Shown: piece after piece, positions 17,371 through 26,250 of the stretch
Layout of the letters: the number at the start of each line of letters is the position of its first letter
Position numbering within the stretch: position 1 is the stretch's first letter
The notes under the pieces: model-generated
What the model saw: the letters and a program-made list of their open reading frames with translations, nothing else
Database searches by the model: none
Told to the model about the DNA's origin: nothing
From: Phytoactinopolyspora mesophila
Lineage (GTDB): Bacteria > Actinomycetota > Actinomycetes > Jiangellales > Jiangellaceae
Assembly (NCBI RefSeq): GCF_010122465.1
Contig: NZ_WLZY01000002.1
Location: 447,076 to 511,075 of the forward strand
DNA: 64,000 bases
Direction: 5' to 3'
Position numbers and translations under genes: made by a program

Positions 17371-18390
17371 TCACCGGGATGGAGCGGCGGTGCTGTCCCG
17401 GATGATCAGGCTGGTGGCAAGCTCGAGCCGCGGGCTTTCGACGGGCTCACCGGCAGCCAGCCGGAGCACCGTCCGGGCGGCCAGCGCACCCATTTCAGCC
17501 AGCGGTTGGCGGACTGTGGACAGTGGCGGGGACGCCCAGCGCACCTCGGGCAGATCGTCGAATCCGATGACGCTGACGTCGTCGGGTATTCGAAGGCCAT
17601 GCCGGCGCACGGCTTCGTAGGCTCCGGCGGCCATCTGGTCGCTCGAGGCCGCGATGGCCGTCGGGGCGTCAGCGAGGGCGAGAAATGCCTGGGCTCCCTT
17701 GAACCCGGACTCGTGGTAGAAGTCGCCCTCCCAGATGAGGTCGTCGGCCAGCGTGATCCCGGCGGTCTCCATGCCGGTGCGGTAGCCGTCGAGGCGGGCC
17801 CGGCTGCACATCAGATTCCGTGGGCCGGAGATGACGCCTATACGACGGTGTCCGAGAGAGATCAGGTGATCGACGGCCGACAGGCCGCCGGCCCAGTTGG
17901 TGGCACCGATGGTGGGGGCGTCGAGCACGGGCCCGCCGACCGGGTCGACGACGACGAGTGGCACATCGAGGCGGCGTAGTTCCTGGTGCATCGATGAGTC
18001 GAGAGTGGAGTTCACGAGGATGACACCGCCGGAGGCCCGCATGCGCAGGTTCTCGAGCCAGGTCCGGGCCGGCTCGGACTTTCGGTGGATGGCCGATATC
18101 ACCGTGCCTACCCCGGCGTTGTGCGCGACCTCCTCGACGCCGCGGATGATCTCGACGGCCCACGGGCTGTCGAGATCGTTGAAGACCAGATCGATCAACC
18201 GGGTGTTGACGGGGGAGCGGGCGGATCGGCGCTGGTATCCGTGGCGGCGAAGAAGTTCCTCGACACGTTTTCGGGTGCCGGGGGCGACATCGGAGCGTCC
18301 GTTGAGCACGCGGGACACGGTGGGTATCGAGACGCCGGCTTCGTCAGCAATGGCGCTGATGGTGACCTTGCGCTCGCCCGTGGCGTTCAT
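17371..18390 (-). CDS. LacI-family regulator B
   Basis: A 339-residue LacI repressor with HTH KVTISAIADEAGVSIPTVSR, VLNGRSDVAPGTRKR and a sugar-binding domain whose blocks (VILVNSTLDSS, PTIGATNWAGGLSAVDHL, SRARLDGYRTG, PDDVSVIGFDDLPEVRW) run almost word for word with regulator A at 10723. The match extends over both domains, so the two arose by duplication, and their DNA-reading helices are nearly identical. It is divergent from GH3 across a 301-bp gap that contains candidate operators, and convergent with GH30. It probably represses GH3, GH30 and/or itself. Confidence 0.92.
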   Translation of the reverse strand: MNATGERKVTISAIADEAGVSIPTVSRVLNGRSDVAPGTRKRVEELLRRHGYQRRSARSPVNTRLIDLVFNDLDSPWAVEIIRGVEEVAHNAGVGTVISAIHRKSEPARTWLENLRMRASGGVILVNSTLDSSMHQELRRLDVPLVVVDPVGGPVLDAPTIGATNWAGGLSAVDHLISLGHRRIGVISGPRNLMCSRARLDGYRTGMETAGITLADDLIWEGDFYHESGFKGAQAFLALADAPTAIAASSDQMAAGAYEAVRRHGLRIPDDVSVIGFDDLPEVRWASPPLSTVRQPLAEMGALAARTVLRLAAGEPVESPRLELATSLIIRDSTAAPSR

Positions 18391-18526
18391 CGTTCCATTA
18401 TCGCCCCCGTGGCTGCTGAGCCAGGTGGTGGTGCGGGTTCCAGGCGCGTCGCCTCGACCGGACCCATTGAAACGCGCGTGGGTTCGCGGGGGAGCATGCG
18501 CAGCGGAGCCAAACGTTTCGGTGGCA

Positions 18527-18542
18527 TTCCGAAAGTTCCGGA
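18527..18542. promoter_or_regulatory. Candidate LacI operator in the lacI-B / GH3 gap
   Basis: TTCCGAAAGTTCCGGA contains CGAAAGTTCCG, the same 11-bp word as upstream of the ABC operon. It lies in the 301-bp gap 18391-18691 between regulator B and GH3. The only other notable element I see in that gap is the dyad at 18661. Confidence 0.42.
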
Positions 18543-18660
18543 GGCGCCAGGATCAACTGCTAAGGTGCTGCTGACATGGCAATACACTGGCAAGCCCGGG
18601 CGATGTGGAGAGTGCGAATGCCTCTGCGTCGACGAGACATCTGACATACTGACCGGAAAA

Positions 18661-18670
18661 TTATCGATAA
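18661..18670. promoter_or_regulatory. Dyad TTATCGATAA before GH3
   Basis: A perfect 10-bp palindrome 21 bp before the GH3 start codon, just after a possible -10 element CATACT (18645-18650). The position fits an operator over the transcription start. No direct evidence says which regulator binds it. Confidence 0.35.
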
Positions 18671-18691
18671 CAGGATGACGGAGCGAGACTC

Positions 18692-21091
18692 ATGCAGATT
18701 CAAGGCGCTGGCGAGCCCATCGGCGACCCACCGACGGCAACAGCCGAACACGGCTCCTGGAGTGATGCGTCGTTGCCGGTGTCTGACCGGGTGAACGCGT
18801 TGCTTGCGGCGATGACCCTGGAAGAGAAGGTCGCACAGCTCTACAGCGTGTGGGTCGGGGGCGACCCCGCCGGGGACGACGTCGCGCCACACCAGCATGC
18901 GCTGATCGAGGCCGACCTCGACTTCCAGGCCTTGATCCGGTACGGGCTCGGACAGTTCACCCGGCCGTTCGGCACGGCCAAGGTCGAACCCGGTGACGGC
19001 GCCAAGGCTCTTGCGCGTATGCAGCGTGACGTCGTCGAAGCCGGCCGGTTCGGTATCCCGGCGCTGGTGCATGAAGAGTGCCTCACCGGGTTCATGACGT
19101 TCGGCGCCACCATCTACCCGACGCCGCTGGCCTGGGGGGCCACCTTCGACCCCGTCCTCGTGGAGCGGATGGCCGGGCAGATCGGCAGGTCGATGCGCGA
19201 GGTCGGGGTGCATCAAGGGCTTGCTCCGGTGCTCGACGTGGTCCGTGACGCGCGGTGGGGGCGCGTCGAGGAGAGCATCGGGGAGGACCCTTACCTGGTC
19301 GGCACCGTGAGCACGGCGTATGTGCGAGGTTTGCAGTCGGCCGGCATTGTCGCCACTCTCAAACACTTCGTCGGGTATTCGGGCTCCGAGGCGGGCCGGA
19401 ACCACGCACCGGTGCGGATAGGGCCGAGGGAATTCGCCGACGTCTTCCTCCCACCGTTCGAGATGGCGCTGCGAGCCGGCGCCGGCTCGGTGATGGCCTC
19501 GTACACCGAGACCGACGGCGTGCCGTCGGCCGCGGACGTGTCACTGCTCACGGACCTATTGCGGGACCGCCTGGGTTTCGCCGGCACCGTCGTTTCCGAC
19601 TACTTCGGCATCTCCTTCCTGGAGATCGAGCACGGTGTGGCGGGCTCCCCGGTGGACTCAGCCGCACTGGCCCTTGCCGCGGGCATCGACGTGGAGTTGC
19701 CGGGCGTGCGTTGTTACGGCACGCCACTGCTCGAGGCGGTGCGCGCGGGGACCGTTCCCGAGGCGTTGGTCGAGCGTGCCGTCCGGCGGGTGCTCACGCA
19801 GAAGATCGAGATCGGGCTGCTCGATCCGGATTGGACACCGGAGCCGGGCCCGGCGTCCGCACCGGAACAGGGGATCGACCTCGACCCGCCGGAGGCGCGA
19901 GGGCTGGCCCGTGAGATCGCTGAAGCCTCAGTCGTGTTGCTGGACAATGACGGCTCACTCCCGCTGTCGCCCGCCGCCCGGGTCGCCGTCGTCGGCCCAC
20001 TCGCCGACGACACCGCGGGCATGCTCGGCTGCTACACCTTCGCCAGTCACCTCGGGCACGCTGTAGCCGAGACCGGCGAGCCGGAGGGGCCCCCAATCGC
20101 CACGCTGCTTTCCGGCATCCGCGCTGAGCTTCCGGACGCCGGCATCGTGCACGTTGCCGGGTGCGACGTCGCGGGAGACGACCGCAGCGGTTTTGCCCCC
20201 GCGGCCGAGGCGGCCGGTTCGGCCGACGTCTGCGTAGTTGTGGTCGGTGACCGCGCGGGACTGTTCGGTCGCGGCACGTCCGGTGAGGGCTGTGACGCCG
20301 AGGACATGCGCCTGCCCGGGGTCCAGGAAGAGTTCATCCAGGCGATGGCCGACACGGGTACCCCGGTGGTGCTGGTGTTGTTGGCGGGTCGTCCGTACGC
20401 GCTGGGAGCGGTCGCCGATCGGGTGAGCGCCGTCGTTCAGGCGTTCTTCCCGGGGGAGGAAGGCGGTGCGGCAGTGGCCGGTGTGCTGTCCGGGCGGGTA
20501 TGTCCGTCTGGCCGGTTGCCGGTGAGTGTGCCCCGGCGCCCAGGCGGGCAGCCGTTCACCTATCTGGCGCCGCCCCTCGGGCACCGCTCGGAGGTCAGCA
20601 ATATCGACCCCACACCGCTGTATCCGTTCGGTCACGGCCTCAGCTATATGACCTTCACATGGGACGACGTGCACGTGGGCGGGGCCGATGAGCCATTGCC
20701 GGACGCCGGACCGATCGAGGTCCCGACCCACGGATCGGTCACGGTGTCCGTGCGGATCTGCAATACCGGCGAGTTCGCCGGTGCCGAAGTCGTTCAGGTG
20801 TATCTGCATGACCCCGTCGCGCAGGTCACTCGCCCGCAGGCCAAGCTGGTCGGTTACTCGCGGGTGTTCTTGCAACCTGGTGAGGCGCGCCGGGTCACCT
20901 TCGGGTTGCACGCCGATCTCGCCGCGTTCACTGGGGTGCGCGGTGACCGCGTCGTGGAACCAGGTGATCTGGAGTTCCGGCTAGCGCGTTCCAGCCTCGA
21001 CACCACCCACGTCGTCAAGGTGACGCTGACCGGCCCGGAACGAGTGGTTGGATTCGACCGCCACCTGACCGCCGACGTCGAGGTCTCCTGA
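18692..21091 (+). CDS. GH3 family beta-glycosidase (cytoplasmic)
   Basis: A 799-residue enzyme without a signal peptide, so it acts inside the cell. It has the (beta/alpha)8 domain (MTLEEKVAQLYSVW; EECLTGFMTFGATIYPTPLA; RWGRVEESIGEDP; ATLKHFVGYSGSEAGRNHA), the catalytic nucleophile Asp303 in VVSDYFG, the second alpha/beta domain, and a C-terminal fibronectin-III-like domain from ~residue 650. GH3 removes single sugars from the non-reducing end of beta-linked oligosaccharides. It would finish the breakdown of the oligosaccharide released by GH30 and taken up by the ABC system. The start at 18692 is supported by GGAG nine to ten bases upstream. Confidence 0.93.
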   Translation: MQIQGAGEPIGDPPTATAEHGSWSDASLPVSDRVNALLAAMTLEEKVAQLYSVWVGGDPAGDDVAPHQHALIEADLDFQALIRYGLGQFTRPFGTAKVEPGDGAKALARMQRDVVEAGRFGIPALVHEECLTGFMTFGATIYPTPLAWGATFDPVLVERMAGQIGRSMREVGVHQGLAPVLDVVRDARWGRVEESIGEDPYLVGTVSTAYVRGLQSAGIVATLKHFVGYSGSEAGRNHAPVRIGPREFADVFLPPFEMALRAGAGSVMASYTETDGVPSAADVSLLTDLLRDRLGFAGTVVSDYFGISFLEIEHGVAGSPVDSAALALAAGIDVELPGVRCYGTPLLEAVRAGTVPEALVERAVRRVLTQKIEIGLLDPDWTPEPGPASAPEQGIDLDPPEARGLAREIAEASVVLLDNDGSLPLSPAARVAVVGPLADDTAGMLGCYTFASHLGHAVAETGEPEGPPIATLLSGIRAELPDAGIVHVAGCDVAGDDRSGFAPAAEAAGSADVCVVVVGDRAGLFGRGTSGEGCDAEDMRLPGVQEEFIQAMADTGTPVVLVLLAGRPYALGAVADRVSAVVQAFFPGEEGGAAVAGVLSGRVCPSGRLPVSVPRRPGGQPFTYLAPPLGHRSEVSNIDPTPLYPFGHGLSYMTFTWDDVHVGGADEPLPDAGPIEVPTHGSVTVSVRICNTGEFAGAEVVQVYLHDPVAQVTRPQAKLVGYSRVFLQPGEARRVTFGLHADLAAFTGVRGDRVVEPGDLEFRLARSSLDTTHVVKVTLTGPERVVGFDRHLTADVEVS

Positions 21092-21133
21092 CGTCTCACC
21101 CTGACACTGAATCCCGCGCGGCCATTCTGTCGA

Positions 21134-22075
21134 TCACCGCAGTGCGGCGAGTGCGTGGCGGTGACCACCAGGGGAGGTGGGGGCGGGCGCGGGCGAGGTG
21201 AACGCGTCGTGCAGTGCCTCGACGCAGGTGGGCGCCCGCGTCGCCGAGGTGACGAGCGAGACCGTGACGGTGAGCGCCGGATCGAGCTCCAGGACCGTGA
21301 TCTTGTCGCTGGTGGCGAACTGATCGGCGTCGCCGTAGAGCGGCGTCCAGGCCGGGCTGCCCGCACCGACTTCCACGAGGGTGTCCGGTGTGCTGCCCGA
21401 CGGCCGCCCGCGCCGCGGTTCGAAGCCGGCCCGGCGGCAGGCGTCGAGCACGAAGGCGTGCAGCAGCGGATCACATTTCTGGCTGGGCAGCCGGAGCGGG
21501 AGCTCGGCGAGTTCCTGAAGGCGTAGCCGGCGGCGTGTCGCAAGTTGATGGGTGGCGGTCAGCGCGATCCGCACCGGCTCCTCGAGCAAGGGCACCGCGT
21601 TGATTGTGGAGTCCTCGGCCAGCTTCCCAGGCATGCCCCGGAGAAACGCCACGTCGAGGTCGCCGTTGCGCACGGATTCCAGCTGCTGCCCGACGGGCCG
21701 GCTATCGAGCTGGACGTCGATGTCCGGGCATTGGTTGGCGAGCACATCCAGGCCGCCGGCCAGGCGTGAACTCAGCCCGGGGCTTGTGCCAATCCGGAGC
21801 GTGCCCTGCTGGGCGGCGGTGAGCCCAGCAGCAACGGCCGCCGTGCGGTCAGCGGCGGCGAGGACGGCGTGTGCCTCCGGAAGCAGCCGCTCACCCGCTC
21901 GCGTCAAGCGGACCTGGCGTGGTGACCGGTCGAACAGGGTGACTCCGAGCTCACGTTCCAGCCGGCGTACCTGCTGGCTGACGGCGGGTTGCACGATGTG
22001 TAGCTGTTGTGCCGCCCGGCCGAAATGTAGGTGCTCGGCGACCGTGACGAAGTAACGAAGTTGCCGCAGCTCCAT
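21134..22075 (-). CDS. LysR-family transcriptional regulator
   Basis: A 313-residue LysR protein: winged HTH at the N-terminus (MELRQLRYFVTVAEHLHFGR, AAQQLHIVQPAVSQQVRRLE) and a periplasmic-fold effector domain (GTLRIGTSPGLSSRLAGGL; DLDVAFLRGMPG). The ATG at 22075 has GAGGGG at good distance; a GTG two codons earlier is possible. It is divergent from the F420-dependent oxidoreductase gene with a ~125-bp gap, the classical layout for a LysR regulator and its target. The effector is unknown. Confidence 0.92.
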   Translation of the reverse strand: MELRQLRYFVTVAEHLHFGRAAQQLHIVQPAVSQQVRRLERELGVTLFDRSPRQVRLTRAGERLLPEAHAVLAAADRTAAVAAGLTAAQQGTLRIGTSPGLSSRLAGGLDVLANQCPDIDVQLDSRPVGQQLESVRNGDLDVAFLRGMPGKLAEDSTINAVPLLEEPVRIALTATHQLATRRRLRLQELAELPLRLPSQKCDPLLHAFVLDACRRAGFEPRRGRPSGSTPDTLVEVGAGSPAWTPLYGDADQFATSDKITVLELDPALTVTVSLVTSATRAPTCVEALHDAFTSPAPAPTSPGGHRHALAALR

Positions 22076-22201
22076 GTTCACCCCTCTGACGTCGAACGAT
22101 CAGGATTCGTGATCGCTGTGTAGGTCAACTGCGTCTTGGTCGGGCACATTCCTTCGTCCTCACTCGAGGAAGAAGGTCGGTCACAAAGGAAAGGTTGGAC
22201 G

Positions 22202-23122
22202 ATGCGGATCGGAATGTGGCTCGAGGTGTCCGGGCTGCCGGCGGACGAGATCGAGACGGCCGTGCGGGCGGCGGACGGCGCGGGTTATTCGACGTTGTGG
22301 TTCGGTGAGGTGGGAAACTGGGATCCGCTCACCCTGCTGACCGTCGCCGCCCGGGAAGCCGCGTCGCCGCGGCTGGGCTCCGCGGTTGTCCGCAGCTATC
22401 CCCGGCACCCGCTCGCCCTGGCGGCCCAAGCGCTGACCATCCAGGCGATGACGGGCAACCGGCTCGTTCTGGGGCTGGGGCCCAGCCATGCGCCGATCGT
22501 CGAAGGGCAGTACGGCATACCGTTCACCGCACCGGCGCGGAACCTGCGTGAGTACCTGTCCGTGCTGATTCCGCTGTTGCGCGGTGAGCCGGTGTCGTAT
22601 CACGGCACGGACTGGACGGCCGTCGGCCAGCTTGAGCTGGCCGGCGCCGAGCCGCCGCCGGTGGTGGTGGCAGCGATGGGTCCTAAGTTGCTGCAACTGA
22701 CCGGTGAACTCGCTGACGGTGTGATCACGACATGGGTCACACCGGACACGGTGATCGAGCAGGTCGTGCCTGCGTTGCGGCGTGCCGCGGAGGGCGCCGG
22801 GCGTGCTGTGCCAGAGATCATCGCGCAGATGCCCGTCGCTGTGACCGATGACCCCGACGGCACCCGAGAGCTGCTGAACGCGCGGCTGGGGATGACGCGG
22901 GATCTGCCGAGTTACCGTGCGGCCTTCGAGCGTGAAGGCGTCAGTGGGCCCGGCGACTTGGTGATCGCGGGCGACGAGTTGGTGGTCGCGAAGGCCATCC
23001 GCCGTTATGCCGAGGCGGGAGTCTCCGAGTTCATGGCGGTGCCGGTGGGGGCGGCGGCGGACCAGGCCCGCACGGCGCGGCTGTTGCCCGAGCTGACCGG
23101 CGACGCGCGAGCCGTCCGCTGA
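22202..23122 (+). CDS. LLM-class F420-dependent oxidoreductase
   Basis: A 306-residue luciferase-like barrel starting at the ATG at 22202 (GAAAGG upstream). Motifs: GYSTLWFGEVGNWDPLTLL, LGSAVVRSYPRHPLALAAQA, MTGNRLVLGLGPSHAPIVE, EPPPVVVAAMGPKLLQLTGE and LADGVITTW. These match the F420-dependent branch (TIGR03564-like) common in actinobacteria, which transfers hydride between F420H2 and organic substrates. The divergent LysR gene probably controls it. Confidence 0.88.
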   Translation: MRIGMWLEVSGLPADEIETAVRAADGAGYSTLWFGEVGNWDPLTLLTVAAREAASPRLGSAVVRSYPRHPLALAAQALTIQAMTGNRLVLGLGPSHAPIVEGQYGIPFTAPARNLREYLSVLIPLLRGEPVSYHGTDWTAVGQLELAGAEPPPVVVAAMGPKLLQLTGELADGVITTWVTPDTVIEQVVPALRRAAEGAGRAVPEIIAQMPVAVTDDPDGTRELLNARLGMTRDLPSYRAAFEREGVSGPGDLVIAGDELVVAKAIRRYAEAGVSEFMAVPVGAAADQARTARLLPELTGDARAVR

Positions 23123-23174
23123 CGGCGGGCGTCACAGGGGCCGGACTGTCCGTTGCGGGCGTTTATTCCGAATC

Positions 23175-23200
23175 GCCCGGCATGCCGTAATATGCCGGGC
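23175..23200. terminator. Hairpin between the oxidoreductase and the membrane-protein gene
   Basis: GCCCGGCAT (23175-23183) pairs with ATGCCGGGC (23192-23200) around an 8-nt loop. It would end the oxidoreductase transcript. It sits directly before an ATG at 23202 and would hide any ribosome site there, one reason to start the next gene at 23262. Confidence 0.5.
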
Positions 23201-23261
23201 CATGACGCGGACAGCGGCCGGTGACACCTTGCCGGCCGCCCCGCCCGCTGGGGCTGGTGCC

Positions 23262-24665
23262 ATGACGAACCCGGCATCCCAGCAAGTCGTGGTCTTCAGC
23301 GTTCTCTGGAGCGTTGCTCACCTGGCGCACCTGCTCCGTAAGGCTGACCCGGGCAGCGTCTTCGTCTGGCTGCTGTTGATCGCGGCGATCCTGGTGCTCG
23401 GCAACCCACGCTCCCGGCTGCGGCTCGGGATGCTCGCCGGTATCCAGCTCGTCTACCTGTTCACGAAGCTGCCGGTGACGGACAACCACATGATCATCAT
23501 GGGGTTCGTCAACCTCGGTGTGCTTGTAGCGGTGCTGATGGGCGGACGGCGTGCCGCCGACTCGGGGGTGTTGCCGGGCGCCGCGGTCGCCTACATCCGG
23601 CTGACCATAGTGATCGCCTACGGTGCCGCCGCGCTCGCGAAGCTCAACCACGGCTTCTTCGACGTCGTCGAGAGCTGTGCGGTGTCGATGTTCTACGACG
23701 CGACCGCCGTGCTCGACGGCCGGGTGCGGGTGCCGGACATCCCGCAGGCGATCGAGGCCGCGTTGCCGTTCGTGATCGCCGGGACGGAGCTGCTGATTCC
23801 GGTGCTGTTGCTGATTCCGGCGACGAGGGCATTTGGGGTAGGCGTCGTGGTGCTGTTCCATCTCGGCATGTCGCTCAGCCCGAGCTCGACGGCCATCGAC
23901 TTCACGATCGTGCTCTTCGCGCTCGTCTTCCTGTTCCTGCCCGCGCCGGCCGGTGTGCACCTGACCGGCCGAGCTCTGGGTCTCCTCCCGCAACGCCTCA
24001 CGCGCATCAAGGGCGCACGTCCGATGGGCCTGATCGCGGTGGCGGTGCTCGCCGGATCGTTGGTGGCCGGCGTCGGCACCGACGTCGCGACCTGGTCGGG
24101 TAACCGCAATTGGCTGGTTCTCGCGCCGGTGGCCGTCGGTCTGGGGGCACTGCTGCTTGACGCCGCCTGGCGGGCCGTCAAGAACCGGTGGCCCCGCGCG
24201 GCTCCTATCTGGCCGCCAGGACCGGTACTGTCCGTGTCCCGGCTGGGATACCTGTCGTGCGTCGTGCTTCTGGTGGCGACGGCAGCCTCGCCGTACATGG
24301 GTGGGAAGACGAGATCGGTCTTCACCATGTACAGCAACCTGCAGACCGAGCAGATGACGTCGAACCACTTGCTGTTTCCCCGGCTGCCGATGGCGACGGG
24401 ACAGGACGACCTCGTGCTGGTGATGGAATCCTCCAACGCACGGTTGAACCGGATCGGCGCGGGCGGGCGGCTGGTGACCTGGCACGAGCTCCGCCGGGAG
24501 CTGGCCGGCGATCCGGAGGCCAGCATCCGCTACGAGCGCGCCGGTGAAGTGGTCGAGCACGCGCAGGCGTTGGAGAACCCAGAGCTGGTTTCGCGGCATC
24601 CGGTCTCTCATCGTTTCATCGCGCACCGCATCGTCGATCCGGAGCGGGCGCGCTGTCTCTGGTGA
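23262..24665 (+). CDS. HTTM-like multi-pass membrane protein
   Basis: A 467-residue membrane protein with about ten hydrophobic segments. The stretch YGAAALAKLNHGFFD followed by SCAVSMFYD, and TMYSNLQTEQMTSNHLLFPR near residue 370, are features of HTTM (vitamin-K-dependent carboxylase-related) membrane proteins. Those bacterial proteins have unknown activity. The chosen start (MTNPASQQ) has GGGGCTGG upstream; the ATG at 23202 directly follows a hairpin. Its last 50 bp overlap, on the other strand, the end of the SGNH hydrolase gene. Confidence 0.65.
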   Translation: MTNPASQQVVVFSVLWSVAHLAHLLRKADPGSVFVWLLLIAAILVLGNPRSRLRLGMLAGIQLVYLFTKLPVTDNHMIIMGFVNLGVLVAVLMGGRRAADSGVLPGAAVAYIRLTIVIAYGAAALAKLNHGFFDVVESCAVSMFYDATAVLDGRVRVPDIPQAIEAALPFVIAGTELLIPVLLLIPATRAFGVGVVVLFHLGMSLSPSSTAIDFTIVLFALVFLFLPAPAGVHLTGRALGLLPQRLTRIKGARPMGLIAVAVLAGSLVAGVGTDVATWSGNRNWLVLAPVAVGLGALLLDAAWRAVKNRWPRAAPIWPPGPVLSVSRLGYLSCVVLLVATAASPYMGGKTRSVFTMYSNLQTEQMTSNHLLFPRLPMATGQDDLVLVMESSNARLNRIGAGGRLVTWHELRRELAGDPEASIRYERAGEVVEHAQALENPELVSRHPVSHRFIAHRIVDPERARCLW

Positions 24666-25425
24666 TCCGCTCGCCATCACCACGGGGAGATGAACGGTTC
24701 CACCGGGGCCACAACACATTCGTGATCAGCCAGCGCGCGTGCCTGACGCCGTGGGCGATTCGCCGATGGGCAGGCCAGGGCGGCGGAATGGTGGCCGCCA
24801 TGCCGGGCGGGCAGGCGCCGTGGCGGCCCAACACCTCGGCGACGTGGGCGGCAAGGTATTGGTGGCCTCGACCGTTCGGGTGCAGCCTGTCGGCACTGAG
24901 CATGTTTAGCTCACCCATCGTCGCGCCGATACGGACGTCGAACAGCCAGGTCGAGTATCTTTCACCGACCCGTTCGATCACCGCGTTCGCCGCGGCCGTC
25001 CGGGACCTCAGAGCAGCGCGGCGACGGCCGCTGATGGGCAGGCCCGCCGCGACGTCGTGCAAGGTCGCCGTGAACACTCCGCGGGTGGCGATGCCGGCCA
25101 GCCCGCTGATGACGGCGTCGTAGTTCTCCTCGAAGGCGTCGGCGTCGAACCCGGAGGACATGACGTCGTTGACGCCGATGATGCACGAGACGATGTCGGG
25201 AGTGTGCTGGGCGACGAGCGGCAACTGGGTCCGGCGGACGCGGCTCGCCGTCGCACCGACCCGTGCGAGGTTGGCCACGAGTTCGAGTGTGGGTTGGCGC
25301 TCCACGAGGTGGTGGACCCATCCGTAGAGATCGCCTGGCTGACGTGCGCCGCGGGGGGCCGGATCTCCGACGCCGACGGAGAGGCTGTCGCCGCAGACGA
25401 CGAGTCGAGTGATAGTCAGATTCAT
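24616..25425 (-). CDS. SGNH/GDSL-type hydrolase
   Basis: A 269-residue cytosolic hydrolase. Block I is VVCGDSLSVGVGD (catalytic Ser in GDSL), block III is IIGVNDVMSS (Asn) and block V is LSADRLHPNGRGHQYLA (Asp and His), so the whole SGNH set is present. Such proteins are esterases, lipases or deacetylases of unknown substrate. The C-terminal ~40 residues are Arg/Pro-rich and overlap the convergent membrane-protein gene. It is divergent, 47 bp apart, from a PadR gene that probably represses it. Confidence 0.9.
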   Translation of the reverse strand: MNLTITRLVVCGDSLSVGVGDPAPRGARQPGDLYGWVHHLVERQPTLELVANLARVGATASRVRRTQLPLVAQHTPDIVSCIIGVNDVMSSGFDADAFEENYDAVISGLAGIATRGVFTATLHDVAAGLPISGRRRAALRSRTAAANAVIERVGERYSTWLFDVRIGATMGELNMLSADRLHPNGRGHQYLAAHVAEVLGRHGACPPGMAATIPPPWPAHRRIAHGVRHARWLITNVLWPRWNRSSPRGDGERITRDSAPAPDRRCGAR

Positions 25426-25429
25426 GAGT

Positions 25430-25466
25430 AATCAATCTAGTGACTAATCATCTTGTTGGCTAGGGT
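25430..25466. promoter_or_regulatory. PadR/SGNH shared promoter-operator region
   Basis: The 47-bp gap between the divergent genes has two direct copies of TAATCA (25432-25437 and 25445-25450) and the dyad TAGTGACTA between them. TAGGGT at 25461-25466 lies six bases before the PadR ATG, which fits a -10 element of a leaderless transcript. The dyad is a reasonable PadR site that would control both genes. Confidence 0.42.
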
Positions 25467-25472
25467 GTATTC

Positions 25473-26021
25473 ATGGCTCTCCGACATGCGGTTCTCGCGG
25501 CTCTGGTGCACGGCGAGGCGAGTGGTTACGAATTGGCCAAGCGGTTCGAGCTGGGTGTGGCGAACTTCTGGCATGCCAAGCCGCAGCAGGTCTATGCGGA
25601 GCTGGCGCGGTTGAGCGAGGCCGGGTTGGTTCAGGGCCGAGAGGTGATCCAAGAGTCCCGCCCGAACAAACGGATGTTTGCGATCACCGACGACGGCCTC
25701 GCCGTGCTGGCGGAGTTCGCCGCCGCGCCGAAAGGGCTCCCGGTCGGCCGTGACGACCTGATGATTGCTGTCCAGGCGATCGACACCCTCGACGCTGAGG
25801 TGGTTCGTGACGGCATCGAACGCCGTGCCGAGCAGGCGAAGCAGAAGCTTGCTACCTTGCAGGAGCTCGAGCGCCAGATCCTAGGTGGGCGGGACGAGGC
25901 GACGTTCGTGCGTACCAGCCGGCATCTCGGCCCGTACCTGAACTGCCGGCGCGGCATCCGGTTCCAGCAGGACACCCTGGAGTGGTGTGAGTGGGCGCTG
26001 CAGGTGCTCCGGTCCCGCTAG
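25473..26021 (+). CDS. PadR-family transcriptional regulator
   Basis: A 182-residue PadR protein: winged HTH MALRHAVLAALVHGEASGYE, LAKRFELGVANFWHAKPQQV, YAELARLSEAGLV, then the C-terminal helical (Vir_act_alpha_C) domain with a coiled coil (EQAKQKLATLQELERQI) for dimerisation. The gene begins at its first ATG, preceded by TAGGGT at the spacing expected for a leaderless message. It is divergent from the SGNH hydrolase gene. Confidence 0.92.
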   Translation: MALRHAVLAALVHGEASGYELAKRFELGVANFWHAKPQQVYAELARLSEAGLVQGREVIQESRPNKRMFAITDDGLAVLAEFAAAPKGLPVGRDDLMIAVQAIDTLDAEVVRDGIERRAEQAKQKLATLQELERQILGGRDEATFVRTSRHLGPYLNCRRGIRFQQDTLEWCEWALQVLRSR

Positions 26022-26029
26022 AGCAGGCT

Positions 26030-26139
26030 CCCCATTCCCCGGTGATCGTGAGCGGATTCTGGTCGTTGGTCAGGGAGCTCACCTGGGGTTTTACCTCCGA
26101 ATTACGACCAGAATCCGCTCACGATCACCGGGAATGGGG
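26030..26139. repeat. 37-bp near-perfect palindrome, family gamma variant
   Basis: Left arm 26030-26066 and right arm 26104-26139 are complementary over 35-36 bp with one bulged C and one end mismatch. The arm core is GGTGATCGTGAGCGGATTCT, a variant of the GGTGATCGTCAGTGGGTTGT arm found at 43276 and 52387. A 37-nt middle separates the arms and includes CACCT and TTACCT words. It starts 8 bp after the PadR stop and lies head-to-tail before the Uma2 gene. Confidence 0.9.
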
Positions 26140-26250
26140 CGCCGCGATGACGGCCAGTGACCGTGCCTGGCGGGGTTGTGGACAACGGACTTGGCAACGG
26201 CTGCCAAGTGGGTCATGATCACTGGCAATTCCGGCCCGGGAGGGGGCACC

